Origin: Mesorhizobium sp. RMAD-H1
GTDB lineage: Bacteria; Pseudomonadota; Alphaproteobacteria; Rhizobiales; Rhizobiaceae
Direction: 5' to 3'
Length of the DNA: 64,000 bases
Assembly (NCBI RefSeq): GCF_014191375.1
Contig: NZ_JACHWN010000006.1
Coordinates: 303,086 to 367,085, forward strand
In this document: in pieces, positions 9,110 through 17,978 of the stretch
Position numbering within the stretch: position 1 is the first letter of the stretch
How the letters are laid out: the number at the start of each line of letters is the position of its first letter
Notes under the pieces: model-generated
The model's database searches: none
Seen by the model: the letters and a program-made list of their open reading frames with translations, nothing else
Told to the model about the DNA's origin: nothing
Program-made: the position numbers and the translations under genes

Positions 9110-10087
9110 CTACCCTGCAACGAAGAGGTCGGCGGTATAGAACTCCTTGGGCGGTAGCGGTTTGTTGAGCTTGCCGAAAGACGTGAAGAGCGCGTTCATG
9201 CCCGACAGCCATTTGTCCACCGTGCCGTCCCTGGTGAAGTCGACGAGCTCGGCGGTGCTGAAATATTGGCAATTGGCCGCATCCGCCCTGACGTTCTCGA
9301 CCGAGACACCGAGCAGGCCGGCGGTCAGTTCGATGGATCTCTCCATATTCGCGGCGCGATAATCCATCGCTTTCCGTAAGACCCGGAGGTATTTGGCGGT
9401 CAGCTCGGGCTCATCCGTCACCACGTCGTTGCGGGCGACCATGGCTGTGGGAAAGCTGTGCTCGGGATAGAAATCCCTGCTGCCGGCAAGCTCCTTCAGA
9501 TCGGGTACGTTCTTCTTGATGATGCCGATCAGCGGATACCAGATGCCGGCGGCATCGATCTGCCTGGAGGAGAACGCGGCCACCACCGTGCTTGGATCCA
9601 TCTTGATCTGCTGGATGTCGTCAATGGTCATGCCTGCCTTCTGCAGGGCAAGCCTCAACAGCATGTCTCCGGACGTCCCATCCGGCACGCCCACCTTCTT
9701 GCCCTTCAAGTCTGCCATGGTGTTGATGCCGGCCTGCGCGATCACGCGGTCGGCAAAGCCGATCGAGTTGATGGCGACCACCTTTGTCTTGCCGCTTGCC
9801 GGCAGCCACAGGGCGCCCGGTCCGATATAGCCGAAGTCGAGACTGCCGGCGCCCAGCGCCTGGATCTGCAGCGGACCGTTGGTGAAGACCTTCAGATCGG
9901 GAGCGAGGCCCTCCGGCTCCCAATAGCCCTGGTCCTCGGCGATGGCATAAAGGCTGCCGCCGTTGAAGTCGGCGATATAGCCGATGCGGACCGTCTGCTG
10001 ATCGGCGCGGGCGCTGCGTCCGCCGAGGGCGAGTGCCGCGGTCGCCAAGGAAGTGCCTGCCACGAACTGCCGTCTGGTAATGCGCAT
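9110..10087 (-). CDS. ABC transporter substrate-binding protein, nitrate/sulfonate/taurine (SsuA/TauA) type
   Basis: The 325-residue protein begins with a twin-arginine signal (MRITRRQFVAGTSLATAALA) and has an NMT1/SsuA-like periplasmic-binding fold: VRIGYIADFNGGSLYAIAEDQGYW, LQIQALGAGSLDFGYIGPGALW, and ADLKGKKVGVPDGTSGDMLL. It should deliver an organosulfur anion to the permease/ATPase encoded upstream. The open frame extends 73 codons further, but that extension is antisense-like and overlaps the ATPase gene. The ATG at 10087 restores a proper signal peptide. The flanking sulfatases suggest a sulfate ester as ligand. Confidence 0.88.
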   Translation of the reverse strand: MRITRRQFVAGTSLATAALALGGRSARADQQTVRIGYIADFNGGSLYAIAEDQGYWEPEGLAPDLKVFTNGPLQIQALGAGSLDFGYIGPGALWLPASGKTKVVAINSIGFADRVIAQAGINTMADLKGKKVGVPDGTSGDMLLRLALQKAGMTIDDIQQIKMDPSTVVAAFSSRQIDAAGIWYPLIGIIKKNVPDLKELAGSRDFYPEHSFPTAMVARNDVVTDEPELTAKYLRVLRKAMDYRAANMERSIELTAGLLGVSVENVRADAANCQYFSTAELVDFTRDGTVDKWLSGMNALFTSFGKLNKPLPPKEFYTADLFVAG

Positions 10088-10088
10088 T

Positions 10089-10892
10089 TCAGTTCTCCTC
10101 CAAAGTCTTATGATTTTCTGACTGCGATGCGTGCTGGTGATAGACCTCGTGCCAGACGCTGTTGCGAATGGCGGCGAATTCGGGCGACAGCCGGATGGCC
10201 TCGTTGCGCGGATAAGGCAGGTCAACCTCGATGATCTTGTGCAGCCTGCCCGGCCGGGCTGCCATGACGATGACCCTGTTTGCGAGATAGACCGCCTCGT
10301 CGACATCGTGGGTGATGAACATGACGGTGCGGCGCTCCCGGCTCCATGTGCTGAGGAGCTGGTCCTGCAACTGCACCCGGGTCAGTGCATCCAGCGCCCC
10401 GAAAGGCTCGTCCATCAGCAGGATCTTCGGATTGACCGCATAGGCGCGCGCGATCGCGCAACGCTGCTTCATGCCGCCGGAGAGCATTTTCGGCAGGGCG
10501 TCGGCAAAACGCGACAGGCCCACGAGCTCGATGAAATGGTCCGCCGTCCTCTTCCGCTCCGCGCGCCCCACACCTGCTATTTTCAGCCCGAACTCGACAT
10601 TTTCCTGGACGGTCAGCCACGGAAAAAGTGCATATTGCTGAAATATCACGCCGCGTTCCGGCCCTGGCCCCGAGACCTCCACCCCATCCACCAGCACGGC
10701 ACCCGCGCTCGGCCTGATCAGCCCTGCCGCGATGTTCATGGCCGTCGACTTGCCGCAGCCCGAGGGACCGACGACGGTGACAAATTCCCCGTCGGCTATG
10801 TCGAGCGACAGCCGATCGAGCGCCAGGAACACCTCTCCCTGTCCCAGATCGAACTGGCGCGATACACTCTGAAAGGAGATCTTGGGCTTCAT
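10089..10892 (-). CDS. ABC transporter ATP-binding protein, SsuB/TauB type
   Basis: The 267-residue ATPase has Walker A ([12 protein letters not shown]), signature [16 protein letters not shown], Walker B ([12 protein letters not shown]) and H-loop ([15 protein letters not shown]), all intact. The sequence ends in a short tail typical of the nitrate/sulfonate/taurine importers. The reading frame stays open for 118 codons upstream, but that segment is a shadow of the permease gene. The ATG at 10892 overlaps the permease stop by four bases. It energises the importer formed with the permease at 10889-11737 and the binding protein at 9110-10087. Confidence 0.92.
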   Translation of the reverse strand: MKPKISFQSVSRQFDLGQGEVFLALDRLSLDIADGEFVTVVGPSGCGKSTAMNIAAGLIRPSAGAVLVDGVEVSGPGPERGVIFQQYALFPWLTVQENVEFGLKIAGVGRAERKRTADHFIELVGLSRFADALPKMLSGGMKQRCAIARAYAVNPKILLMDEPFGALDALTRVQLQDQLLSTWSRERRTVMFITHDVDEAVYLANRVIVMAARPGRLHKIIEVDLPYPRNEAIRLSPEFAAIRNSVWHEVYHQHASQSENHKTLEEN

Positions 10893-11737
10893 ACGCGCTC
10901 CTGCCAGATGGTGAGTTTGCGCTCGGCAAGGAGGAGAAAGCGATCCATGATCAGGCCGAGAATGCCGATGACAATGAGGCTGACGAAAATCGTCGGCAGA
11001 TCGTAGTAGAGTTGTCCCTGTTGCATGCGGAAGCCGAGCCCCGACTGCGCCGCGATGAGCTCGGCGGCGACGACGGTCGCCCAGGAGGAACCGAGGCCGA
11101 TGCGGATGCCCACGAGAATGAAGGGGGTGGATGCAGGTATGATAACCCGCCAGAAGATGGTGCCGTCCTTTGCTCCCAGGACCCGCGCCGCGTTGATGAG
11201 CGTCTTGTCGACGCTGATGACGCCCTGATAGGTCGCAACCACGCATGACAGGAAGGAGGCAAGGAAGATGACGAATATCTTCGGCGCCTCGTCTATGCCC
11301 ATCGTCACGATCGCGAGCGGAATGACGGCCAGCGGCGGTATCATGCGGAAGAACTGGACATAGGGCTCAATCAGCCCGCGTGCCACCTTGTACCACCCCA
11401 TCAGGAATCCGACGGGGATCGCAAGCGCCACCCCGAGGAGAAAGCCGGTCAGAACGCGCCGCAGGCTGGCCAGTATGTCGACCGGCAATTGCCCGCTACC
11501 GACGAGATCGACGAACCGCAAAAAGACGTCCCAGGGGCCAGGCAGACCAACGACGCCGAAATGCGTGACAAGCGCCCAGCCAATCAGCCCGATGGCAAAG
11601 GCACCGCTATTGAGCGCCAGCAATGCGGGGTCGGGAAAAAATCTCCACAGGCTTCTTGCCATCGGTCGTTCCCCTCTCGACTGCTTGCCTGCCAGCTTCA
11701 GCGAAGGGGCTGCGTTATGGGCCTGCCCCTGTGTCAT
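10889..11737 (-). CDS. ABC transporter permease, SsuC/TauC type
   Basis: The 282-residue protein has about six transmembrane helices and the binding-protein-dependent transport motif ([24 protein letters not shown]). The region around residues 185-235 ([38 protein letters not shown]) is typical of the sulfonate/taurine permease group. The start overlaps the stop of the upstream sulfatase gene (ATGA at 11734-11737), which couples sulfatase and transporter synthesis. An internal ATG (MARSLW) is also possible. Confidence 0.9.
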   Translation of the reverse strand: MTQGQAHNAAPSLKLAGKQSRGERPMARSLWRFFPDPALLALNSGAFAIGLIGWALVTHFGVVGLPGPWDVFLRFVDLVGSGQLPVDILASLRRVLTGFLLGVALAIPVGFLMGWYKVARGLIEPYVQFFRMIPPLAVIPLAIVTMGIDEAPKIFVIFLASFLSCVVATYQGVISVDKTLINAARVLGAKDGTIFWRVIIPASTPFILVGIRIGLGSSWATVVAAELIAAQSGLGFRMQQGQLYYDLPTIFVSLIVIGILGLIMDRFLLLAERKLTIWQERV

Positions 11738-13284
11738 GCGTGCGCCACGCGAGGCATTTTCATTGGCTCCGAACGCATCAGGCCCTGCAGCATTTCATGC
11801 GTAAGCTCCTGTTTGAGCGCGGCCATCTGCGGTTCGCCCCAAAGATTATTGATTTCGGCCGGATCGCCCTCAAGATCGAATATTTCGCCGTGGGGGCCTT
11901 CTTTATAAACCGTGATCTTGTAGCGGTCGTTCACATAGGAAATCAGATGCGGCATGCCGGGATTGTGCCGGTTCTCGCAAAGGATAAAGTCGCGTGCGCG
12001 CTCGTCCCTCCCGGTCCAGACGCCATATTGGGAGACCCCCTGCAGGCTCGCCGTCTGATTGCCAAGTCCCACTGCCTCGAGAACCGTGGGCGTGAAATCG
12101 ACCAGGCTTTGCAGCGCATTGCTGACGATGCCGGCGGGCACCGTGCCCGGCTGGCGGACGATCATCGGGACGCGCAGCATGTCCTCGTAATGGAAGGGGC
12201 CCTTGGCCACGAGCCCGTGCTGGCCGAGGAAATGACCATGATCGGTGGAAAAGACCACCAGCGTGTTCTCCGTCATGCCGAGCGCATCCAGCCGGTCCAG
12301 AAGCCGGCCGATTTCCTGGTCGAGGAAACTCATCATGCCGTAATAGATCGCCATGTCCTTCTTCAGCTCATCGACGGGATAGAGATGGCTGTCGCATCCA
12401 TGTGCCTCGAACGGTTTGTGCCAGGCGCGGAAGTCGGGCGAGACCTCCTGCGTCATCCGGAAATGCGGCGGGTTCTTATCGTGCTCGCCGGGCACCAGCG
12501 CCCCCGGCACCATATCGGCGGGATCGTACATCGAAGCCCAGGGCTCGCTGACCGCATAGGGCGGATGAGGATCATGGAAGCTGGCCCATAGGAAGAAAGG
12601 CGCACCGTCCCTGGCGCGCTCGTCGAGATAGGCGAGAGAGCGCTCGCCGGTCCAGCGCGTGTAATGCAGTTCCTGTGGCAGCTTCCATGAACGGTCCCGG
12701 CGGGACCAGTAGGGATGGTCTGCAAAGGTAGTCGGCGCCATGCGGGACTTTTCCCCCTGAACGGGCTGGAAATAGTCCTTCCAATCCTTCAGGCCATGTT
12801 CCTCCAGCCAGATCGCATAGTGCTGGCCAACATGTTTTTCGTCGGCATGGTTGCGCGCCAGTTCCAGATGCTGGAAACCGTACCACTGATCCTTGAAGCC
12901 GCGCCAGAAATCGAGGTCGCGCAGGGTCGGATGCGCCTCCAGCGACGGGCTCTCGGGCGTCGAGACAAGCGGCTGAAAATGCGCCTTTCCGATGAGGCCG
13001 GTCCTGTAGCCGGCTTCAATCAGCCTTTCGCCGATGGTCGGGACGTTTTCCGGCAGTTTGACGCCGATCGTCCACGCGCCATGGTGGGATGGATAGAGCC
13101 CCGTAATGATGCTTCCGCGGGATGGGGTGCAGACCGGGCTGGGGCAATAGGCGCGCTCGAAGCGCATGCCTTCCCGGCAGAGCCGGTCGAGATTGGACGT
13201 GCGGATCTTCGGATTGAGCACGCCGAGCGTCGAATAATGCTGCTGGTCCGTTGTGATGAGAAGAATGTTCAAGGGCTTCGGCAC
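11734..13284 (-). CDS. Type I (formylglycine) sulfatase, arylsulfatase/choline-sulfatase-like
   Basis: The 516-residue enzyme has the N-terminal [14 protein letters not shown] metal motif (Asp13, Gln14) and the catalytic signature C-T-P-S-R at residues 52-56. [17 protein letters not shown] block further down supplies metal ligands. No signal peptide is evident, so action on imported sulfate esters in the cytoplasm is likely. The start is a GTG preceded by GGAG eight bases upstream. It is the first gene of the leftward operon and diverges from the LysR gene. It differs strongly from the second sulfatase at 7550-9037, so the pair probably handles different esters. Confidence 0.9.
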   Translation of the reverse strand: MPKPLNILLITTDQQHYSTLGVLNPKIRTSNLDRLCREGMRFERAYCPSPVCTPSRGSIITGLYPSHHGAWTIGVKLPENVPTIGERLIEAGYRTGLIGKAHFQPLVSTPESPSLEAHPTLRDLDFWRGFKDQWYGFQHLELARNHADEKHVGQHYAIWLEEHGLKDWKDYFQPVQGEKSRMAPTTFADHPYWSRRDRSWKLPQELHYTRWTGERSLAYLDERARDGAPFFLWASFHDPHPPYAVSEPWASMYDPADMVPGALVPGEHDKNPPHFRMTQEVSPDFRAWHKPFEAHGCDSHLYPVDELKKDMAIYYGMMSFLDQEIGRLLDRLDALGMTENTLVVFSTDHGHFLGQHGLVAKGPFHYEDMLRVPMIVRQPGTVPAGIVSNALQSLVDFTPTVLEAVGLGNQTASLQGVSQYGVWTGRDERARDFILCENRHNPGMPHLISYVNDRYKITVYKEGPHGEIFDLEGDPAEINNLWGEPQMAALKQELTHEMLQGLMRSEPMKMPRVAHA

Positions 13285-13454
13285 GCCATGCTCCAGATCG
13301 ATCCGGCGTTGCGGCCGGCATAATGTTCAGCATCGGATTGGATTGCCGAGCGCCCGCCAGGGAACCCTCCCCGGCCACATTCACGCGCCATCCTCCCAAA
13401 TGGCCTCATGCGTTTCGGCACTTTATTTTTGTCAGCATTCAGCGATGATGTACA
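13285..13454. promoter_or_regulatory. Divergent promoter region between sulfatase operon and LysR gene
   Basis: This 170-base spacer separates the leftward sulfatase-ABC operon from the rightward LysR gene. The layout is the usual one for a LysR regulator controlling a divergent operon, so operator sites are expected here. The right half is AT-richer. I could not pick out a convincing inverted T-N11-A site by eye. Confidence 0.5.
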
Positions 13455-14429
13455 ATGCCAAGAAGTACGGAATTGATAAAAAAAGCTGATCGCATGTTTG
13501 ACCGACTGCCTGATTTGAAGCGCGTGCTCGTCATTGTGGAATGCGGCAATCTGCACGCGGCCGCCCAGCGCCTGAACATTACCCAGCCGGCGCTCACCCG
13601 TTCCGTCCAAATGCTGGAAGAGCAGCTCGGTGGAAAGCTCTTCCTGCGCCATCCGCGGGGCGTGAAGCTGACGCAGTTCGGCGAGCACGTCGTCAATCAT
13701 ACCAAGCATATCCTGCGTGAATGCCAGGTCGCCGAAACGGAGCTCGGCACGCTCCTGCAAGGGGAAGCCGGAACGTTGAAGATCGCGGCGGCGCCGGTCT
13801 GGGTTTCCTACCTCCTGCCTCCGGCCATCGTCGCCGCACAAAAGCGCTACCCCGCCATGCAGATCCACCTGCTCTCGATGGACTATGCCGATGCGATGCC
13901 GCGGCTGAGAAACGGCGATCTCGACATCTTCTGCGGCGGGTTCACCAGCGAGGAGATGTTGCCTTCATTCCTGGCGCGCCGACGGTTCTTTCAGGCGCAG
14001 ATGCATGTCATTTCCCGTCAGGACCATCCCATCTTGCGGGAATCGCCAAATGACCTGGAAAAGCTGCTCGACTATCCCTGGCTTTCCTATCAGAACGACT
14101 GGGGCTATCTCGATCTCGCCATGGAGCGCATAAAGGCGAGGACCGGCCAGCGCAAAAGCGCTTCCGTCTTCTGCGAAACCATCATCGCGGCGCTCATCAT
14201 GATCCAGGAGGGCGACTATCTCTCCTATCTGCCAGACAATTTCATGCGCATCGTGCCCGGCTTCAATTTGCGCACCGTTGCCATCGACATGCCCGGCGAT
14301 ACGTTTCATTCCGGCATCATCTTCCGGCGCAGCCTCGAGACCAATCGTGCCTTCCAGACGATCGTCGCCACGGTCGACGACATGATCAAAAGGAAGATGG
14401 ACCAGGGAACACGAGGGTTCTCCCTCTAG
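13455..14429 (+). CDS. LysR-family transcriptional regulator, probable regulator of the sulfatase operon
   Basis: The product has up to 324 residues. An N-terminal winged helix-turn-helix (AAAQRLNITQPALTRSVQMLEEQLG, about residues 35-60) is followed by a LysR substrate-binding domain to the C-terminus. The true start may be the internal ATG at 13494 (MFDRLPDLKR), which gives a more typical LysR N-terminus; neither has a strong ribosome binding site. Divergent placement against the sulfatase-ABC operon suggests it senses an organosulfur compound or a sulfur-limitation signal such as adenosine phosphosulfate. That role is inferred from position. Confidence 0.88.
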   Translation: MPRSTELIKKADRMFDRLPDLKRVLVIVECGNLHAAAQRLNITQPALTRSVQMLEEQLGGKLFLRHPRGVKLTQFGEHVVNHTKHILRECQVAETELGTLLQGEAGTLKIAAAPVWVSYLLPPAIVAAQKRYPAMQIHLLSMDYADAMPRLRNGDLDIFCGGFTSEEMLPSFLARRRFFQAQMHVISRQDHPILRESPNDLEKLLDYPWLSYQNDWGYLDLAMERIKARTGQRKSASVFCETIIAALIMIQEGDYLSYLPDNFMRIVPGFNLRTVAIDMPGDTFHSGIIFRRSLETNRAFQTIVATVDDMIKRKMDQGTRGFSL

Positions 14430-14505
14430 CCCCCAGCGATGATGCAATCGGGAACCTGCCGCTGATCCGTCAATTCATTACAAATTATTAATAAAACTAT
14501 TCATT

Positions 14506-14534
14506 TTGTGTTCACATTGCAGGCTAAATATTAC
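14506..14534 (+). promoter_or_regulatory. Possible sigma-70-type promoter of the EF-hand gene
   Basis: TTGTGT at 14506-14511 and TATTAC at 14529-14534 are spaced by 17 bases in an AT-rich stretch, about 50 bases upstream of the EF-hand start. The -10 is a weak match, so this is only a candidate. Confidence 0.3.
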
Positions 14535-14585
14535 TCGCACGCCCTTCAACGGCGCATCTGAAATAAGTAATGGAGTTCTATAGCC

Positions 14586-15065
14586 ATGAAAGCTATTCCG
14601 GTATATATCGCCCTCGCAACCTCTATTGTTCTTGCATCTCCCGCATTTTCGCAAGAAAACGATGAGGCCGATGCCGGCAACACGTCAGTAGAATCCTCAG
14701 AATCTTCTCAGAAAAGCTTTGGAAAAGAGCCAATTGATCTTACCAAGTTTTCGCGAATGGATGAGCTGAAGGCAGCCGACACGAATGGCGATGGCACGCT
14801 TTCCCGCGAGGAACTCGAAGCCCTGGCCATGAAGCGCATCGCGGCCCGCGCCGCCGACCGCATGGAGCGCCGCCTCGACGTCAACGGCGACGACAAGGTG
14901 ACGCTTGAGGAGGTGGAGAAGCAGCGGGGCAAGGAATTCGCCGCTCTCGACCGTAACGAGGACGGCAAGCTCGATCGCAAGGAACTGCGCGCCGGCAAAC
15001 GCTTTCATCATGGCCGGCACCATGGCGGCGACCGCCCCATGAAGCACATGCATCAGCCGCAGTAG
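14586..15065 (+). CDS. Exported EF-hand calcium-binding protein
   Basis: The 159-residue protein has a signal peptide (to about residue 22, ASPAFSQ), an acidic Ser-rich linker, then three EF-hand loops. They are DTNGDGTLSREE (65-76), DVNGDDKVTLEE (98-109) and DRNEDGKLDRKE (122-133). The C-terminus is rich in His, Arg and Met (HHGRHHGG), which could bind a transition metal. The protein should be periplasmic or secreted and bind calcium. A GGAG lies upstream of the ATG. It is a single-gene unit closed by a strong terminator; similar rhizobial proteins are often called calmodulin-like. Confidence 0.88.
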   Translation: MKAIPVYIALATSIVLASPAFSQENDEADAGNTSVESSESSQKSFGKEPIDLTKFSRMDELKAADTNGDGTLSREELEALAMKRIAARAADRMERRLDVNGDDKVTLEEVEKQRGKEFAALDRNEDGKLDRKELRAGKRFHHGRHHGGDRPMKHMHQPQ

Positions 15066-15074
15066 GCGGCGGGG

Positions 15075-15105
15075 AAAGCCCGGGTCTCGTGCCCGGGCTT
15101 TTTTT
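15075..15105 (+). terminator. Rho-independent terminator of the EF-hand gene
   Basis: A perfect 10-bp stem (AAAGCCCGGG at 15075-15084 with CCCGGGCTTT at 15092-15101), a seven-base loop and a following T run to 15105 lie ten bases past the stop codon. This is the clearest intrinsic terminator in the window. Confidence 0.93.
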
Positions 15106-15111
15106 ATGACG

Positions 15112-16143
15112 CTATGCGTGCTGCTGGCCGGGAGCCGGCCAGAGATGACGGCGCCGGTAAGCCGATGGCGTGACGCCAACCAGCTTCCGGAAAACGTGAC
15201 GAAACGCCGAGGGTTCGACATAGCCCACTTCGATGGCGATATCGTCGACCGGCATGGCGGTCGTCTCCAGAAGTTGCTTGGCCTCCTCGATCCGCAGGGT
15301 GCGCACATATTCCATTGGCGACTGCCCGGTCGCACGCTTGAAGCGCCGGAGGAAATTTCTTTCGGTAAGGCCGCTTCGGGCAGCCATCGCCGCAACTGGA
15401 TTGGGATTGGCATAATTATCGGCCACCCATAATTGGGCGGCTGCGACGGCGTTGTCCTCGTGACGGCGGCCAACCGTCAGCGCGGCGAATGGAAGCTGCC
15501 CCTCGTCGTGCCAGCTGAGCAGGAACAGCTTGGCCGTGCGCCGTGCCTCCTCCGGCCCGGCAACGCGGCCAATCAGATAAAGCAGGAGATCGTGCCAGGA
15601 GGAGAAACCTCCCGCCGTGATCAGCCTGTGGCCTTCACCCGCATGCACGAGGATGCGCTCCTTGCGAAAGCGGATATCGGGGTGGCGGCGGGCGATCGCG
15701 TCGCAAAATGCCCAATGAGAGGTCGCCTCCTCCCCGTCGAGCAGGCCGGTTTCAGCCAGAAGCATGGAACCGGAGCAGAGCGATGCGACAAGCGCCCCAC
15801 GCTGATATGCCGAGCATATCCAGTCGATGATCGGTGCGTAGGAATTGGGCAGCGGACGCCACGGATCGAGCAACATTTCCGGAATGATGATGATATCGGG
15901 CTCGGGATAATCGCCGAGAGCGCCATGGGGCTGGATAACCAGCCCGTGCAGATCACTGTAGGGCTCCCCGTCCACCGACAGCAGCCGGGGCAGAAAATAT
16001 CTCCGGCCGGGCTCCTCGCCATGCAGATATTCCCAAAGAGAACCCACCGAAGCCAGGGCATCCATGATGATGAATGCTCCGGCGCCGACATGCGGCGTTG
16101 CAAGCACGGCCGTGAACAGAGGTTCATGCGCTTCGGATTTCAT
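15112..16143 (-). CDS. GlxA-family transcriptional regulator (DJ-1/PfpI domain plus AraC HTH)
   Basis: The 343-residue protein has a DJ-1/PfpI-like N-terminal domain (about residues 10-190) with the nucleophile-elbow region LVASLCSGSMLLAETGLLDG. Two AraC helix-turn-helix units follow in the last 100 residues (VAAMAARSGLTERNFLRRF, IAIEVGYVEPSAFRHVFRK). Such regulators respond to small metabolites; members control, for example, quaternary-amine or arginine catabolism. The ATG at 16143 gives the expected N-terminus, while the longer frame would need a TTG. No target operon is adjacent, so the effector cannot be guessed. Confidence 0.9.
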   Translation of the reverse strand: MKSEAHEPLFTAVLATPHVGAGAFIIMDALASVGSLWEYLHGEEPGRRYFLPRLLSVDGEPYSDLHGLVIQPHGALGDYPEPDIIIIPEMLLDPWRPLPNSYAPIIDWICSAYQRGALVASLCSGSMLLAETGLLDGEEATSHWAFCDAIARRHPDIRFRKERILVHAGEGHRLITAGGFSSWHDLLLYLIGRVAGPEEARRTAKLFLLSWHDEGQLPFAALTVGRRHEDNAVAAAQLWVADNYANPNPVAAMAARSGLTERNFLRRFKRATGQSPMEYVRTLRIEEAKQLLETTAMPVDDIAIEVGYVEPSAFRHVFRKLVGVTPSAYRRRHLWPAPGQQHA

Positions 16144-16384
16144 CGTCCGATGTCCGATTTGAACCGCTTCTCTCCGAAACAAACCTATCAGAAAAGCCGG
16201 TCTGCGAATAGATCAAGCAGTCACAGGCAGTGGAGAGAGCCGCGCCTGAAAAACCAGCAAATGGAGAGTGACCGATGACCACTGCAACAGCGGTGCGCGA
16301 GCACCCTGCTTCTGACGACCGCGAAACACAGGCCCTTGCCGGCAACGCCTCCCCCGCACGAGGCGGCACGCAAAAACACGGGAC

Positions 16385-16660
16385 ATGATCATGAGCACTG
16401 TCGAAACCACCCATGGATCATATGGATCGTCCGCCGGAAGCCGGATCGGGGCCGTTGCCCCGGCAATCCGGGCAAAGCTCGGTGGGTACCTTGCCGCGCT
16501 CGTCGCGGCGCAGCGTGCACGACGCACGGTCCGGCTGCTTAATGCGCTCTCGGACAGCCAGTTGAAGGACATCGGCCTGTCGAGATCCGATATCTGGTGG
16601 ATCGTCCGTTCACAGCGCAACCAGACAGGCCCCGGACGTCCGGCACACCCAAGCAACTAA
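16385..16660 (+). CDS. DUF1127 domain-containing small protein
   Basis: The 91-residue basic protein carries a C-terminal DUF1127 motif (RTVRLLNALSDSQLKDIGLSRSDI). Small DUF1127 proteins are abundant in alphaproteobacteria, and Agrobacterium and Rhodobacter members affect RNA turnover, phosphate handling and stress growth. Translation may begin at 16385 or at the in-frame ATG at 16391. It lies 134 bases upstream of the AhpD-like gene, in the same direction. Confidence 0.82.
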   Translation: MIMSTVETTHGSYGSSAGSRIGAVAPAIRAKLGGYLAALVAAQRARRTVRLLNALSDSQLKDIGLSRSDIWWIVRSQRNQTGPGRPAHPSN

Positions 16661-16794
16661 CCGCAAACCTCCACTCCCTGGTCCGCCGGGGAACACCACT
16701 CGGTTCCGCACCCGAGTTACCGGCCTCGCTGCGTGAAGGGCGCATGGGGAACGGACACGCATTGCCCTTCGAAACCCGAAACAGGAGAACGACC

Positions 16795-17238
16795 ATGAGA
16801 AAGACGCTTGCCATTGCAGTAATTGCCGCCGGGACCACCATGCTCGCCGGCTCCTTCGCGGCCGCGCAGGAAATGCCGACCGTCGAGCAGACCTACAGGG
16901 ATATCGAGGCCACGTTCGGCACGGTTCCCACGCACTTCAAAGCCTATCCGAAATCGGCAGTCGCTGGCGCCTGGGCGATGACCAAGGGCCTGGAGATCAA
17001 GGGCGACAATGCCCTGGAACCGAAGGTCAAGGCGCTCATCAACCTCGCCGTCGCGGCGCAGATTCCGTGCCGCTATTGCACATGGTTCGAGACCAAGATG
17101 GCCAGAACCCACGGCGCGAGCGAGGCGGAAATCGCCGAGGCCGTCACCCAGGCCGCCTATGTCCGTCACTGGAGCACGGTGCTGAACGGATTGCAGGTGG
17201 ATTTCGAAACCTTCAAGGCCGAATTCGGCGGCGAGTGA
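16795..17238 (+). CDS. Exported carboxymuconolactone decarboxylase/AhpD-like protein
   Basis: The 147-residue protein has a signal peptide (residues 1-25, AAAQ end) and an AhpD/CMD-like helical domain with the redox motif C92-R-Y-C95 and a following H-G-A-S-E-A-E. The CXXC pair suggests a peroxidase-coupled or disulfide-reductase role, and the signal peptide puts it in the periplasm, unusual for AhpD relatives. The ATG at 16795 follows AGGAG. The frame is open for 66 codons further upstream, but that segment reads as DUF1127 shadow. A small membrane protein gene follows 68 bases later. Confidence 0.85.
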   Translation: MRKTLAIAVIAAGTTMLAGSFAAAQEMPTVEQTYRDIEATFGTVPTHFKAYPKSAVAGAWAMTKGLEIKGDNALEPKVKALINLAVAAQIPCRYCTWFETKMARTHGASEAEIAEAVTQAAYVRHWSTVLNGLQVDFETFKAEFGGE

Positions 17239-17306
17239 GACGATGGCGCCCGGCTGAAAGGCTGGGCGCCACCTTTCGCCGGCGCCATGTGGCAAAGAGA
17301 ACATCC

Positions 17307-17540
17307 ATGGACATCCTCATCAATACGGCAAACATCCTCTATGTCGTCGCCTATTTCACGATGGACATGCTGCGGCTGCGCATCCTCACGACCACGGCTG
17401 CTTGCTGCCTGGCCATCTACTTTTACAGCCAGCCGGTTCCGATGCTGAACGTGGTGGCATGGAATGTCTTCTTCATCCTGCTCAATCTGGCCCAAATCGC
17501 ACGCATCATATTGGCGAGGTCCCGGAATGCGGGGATGTGA
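17307..17540 (+). CDS. Small membrane protein resembling the Popeye (POPDC) transmembrane region
   Basis: The 77-residue hydrophobic protein has three predicted membrane helices, around residues 8-20, 27-43 and 47-67. Features such as YFTMDMLRLRILTTTAA and WNVFFILLNLAQIARIILA recall the membrane part of Popeye-type proteins in bacteria, which normally continue into a cyclic-nucleotide-binding domain. That domain is absent here. The ATG at 17307 has an AGAGA upstream. It lies behind the AhpD-like gene and may be co-transcribed. The family resemblance is from memory and only moderate. Confidence 0.6.
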   Translation: MDILINTANILYVVAYFTMDMLRLRILTTTAACCLAIYFYSQPVPMLNVVAWNVFFILLNLAQIARIILARSRNAGM

Positions 17541-17978
17541 CAATCTCTTTCCGGGCATGGAGCATCCTGCTTCGTGCCCCACGCCTCGCTGCGGCGATAT
17601 TTGCCGGTCAAGACGTTCACGAGCTGCAGAAATTCCGGTTGATCTAAAATGCGTTGCTCGCCTATGCTGTGGGTGATGCGCGGGCATCCTTAAGCGGGGT
17701 CAGCGGACAGTTTTAGAAGGATGATCTTTGGTTTGTCGGCGACACTCCGAGCGGGCCATTCTGGCGATAGGCGTGCCGACCGGAGATAAGGTGTCCCGTC
17801 AGCCGCCATCGATCAATAATGCGAACGCAATCCCTTGCGGCGGGAGCTTTTCCCTACTGCCGGGCCGATTGGAATTATGGAGGCAAGGCCGGCAAGGCCC
17901 TGCCCCTGAATCAGTTTTTCAAAGCCGACGCAGCCGCATGCGCGCTTCGGAGGCGGGAACCGCCAGAGAGGTCCGGTC
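17541..17978. other. Non-coding gap before the glycan island
   Basis: These 438 bases have no ORF that looks real; short ones present have shadow-like compositions. Nothing recognisable as RNA, IS end or hairpin was found. The right end should hold the promoter of the glycosyltransferase operon, and GAGAGG precedes its ATG. Confidence 0.5.

Noticed and set aside
17690..17730. A possible IS remnant in the gap before the glycan island
   Set aside because: A short stretch around GGGGTCAGCGGACAG looked element-like, but no terminal repeats or transposase sequence support it.
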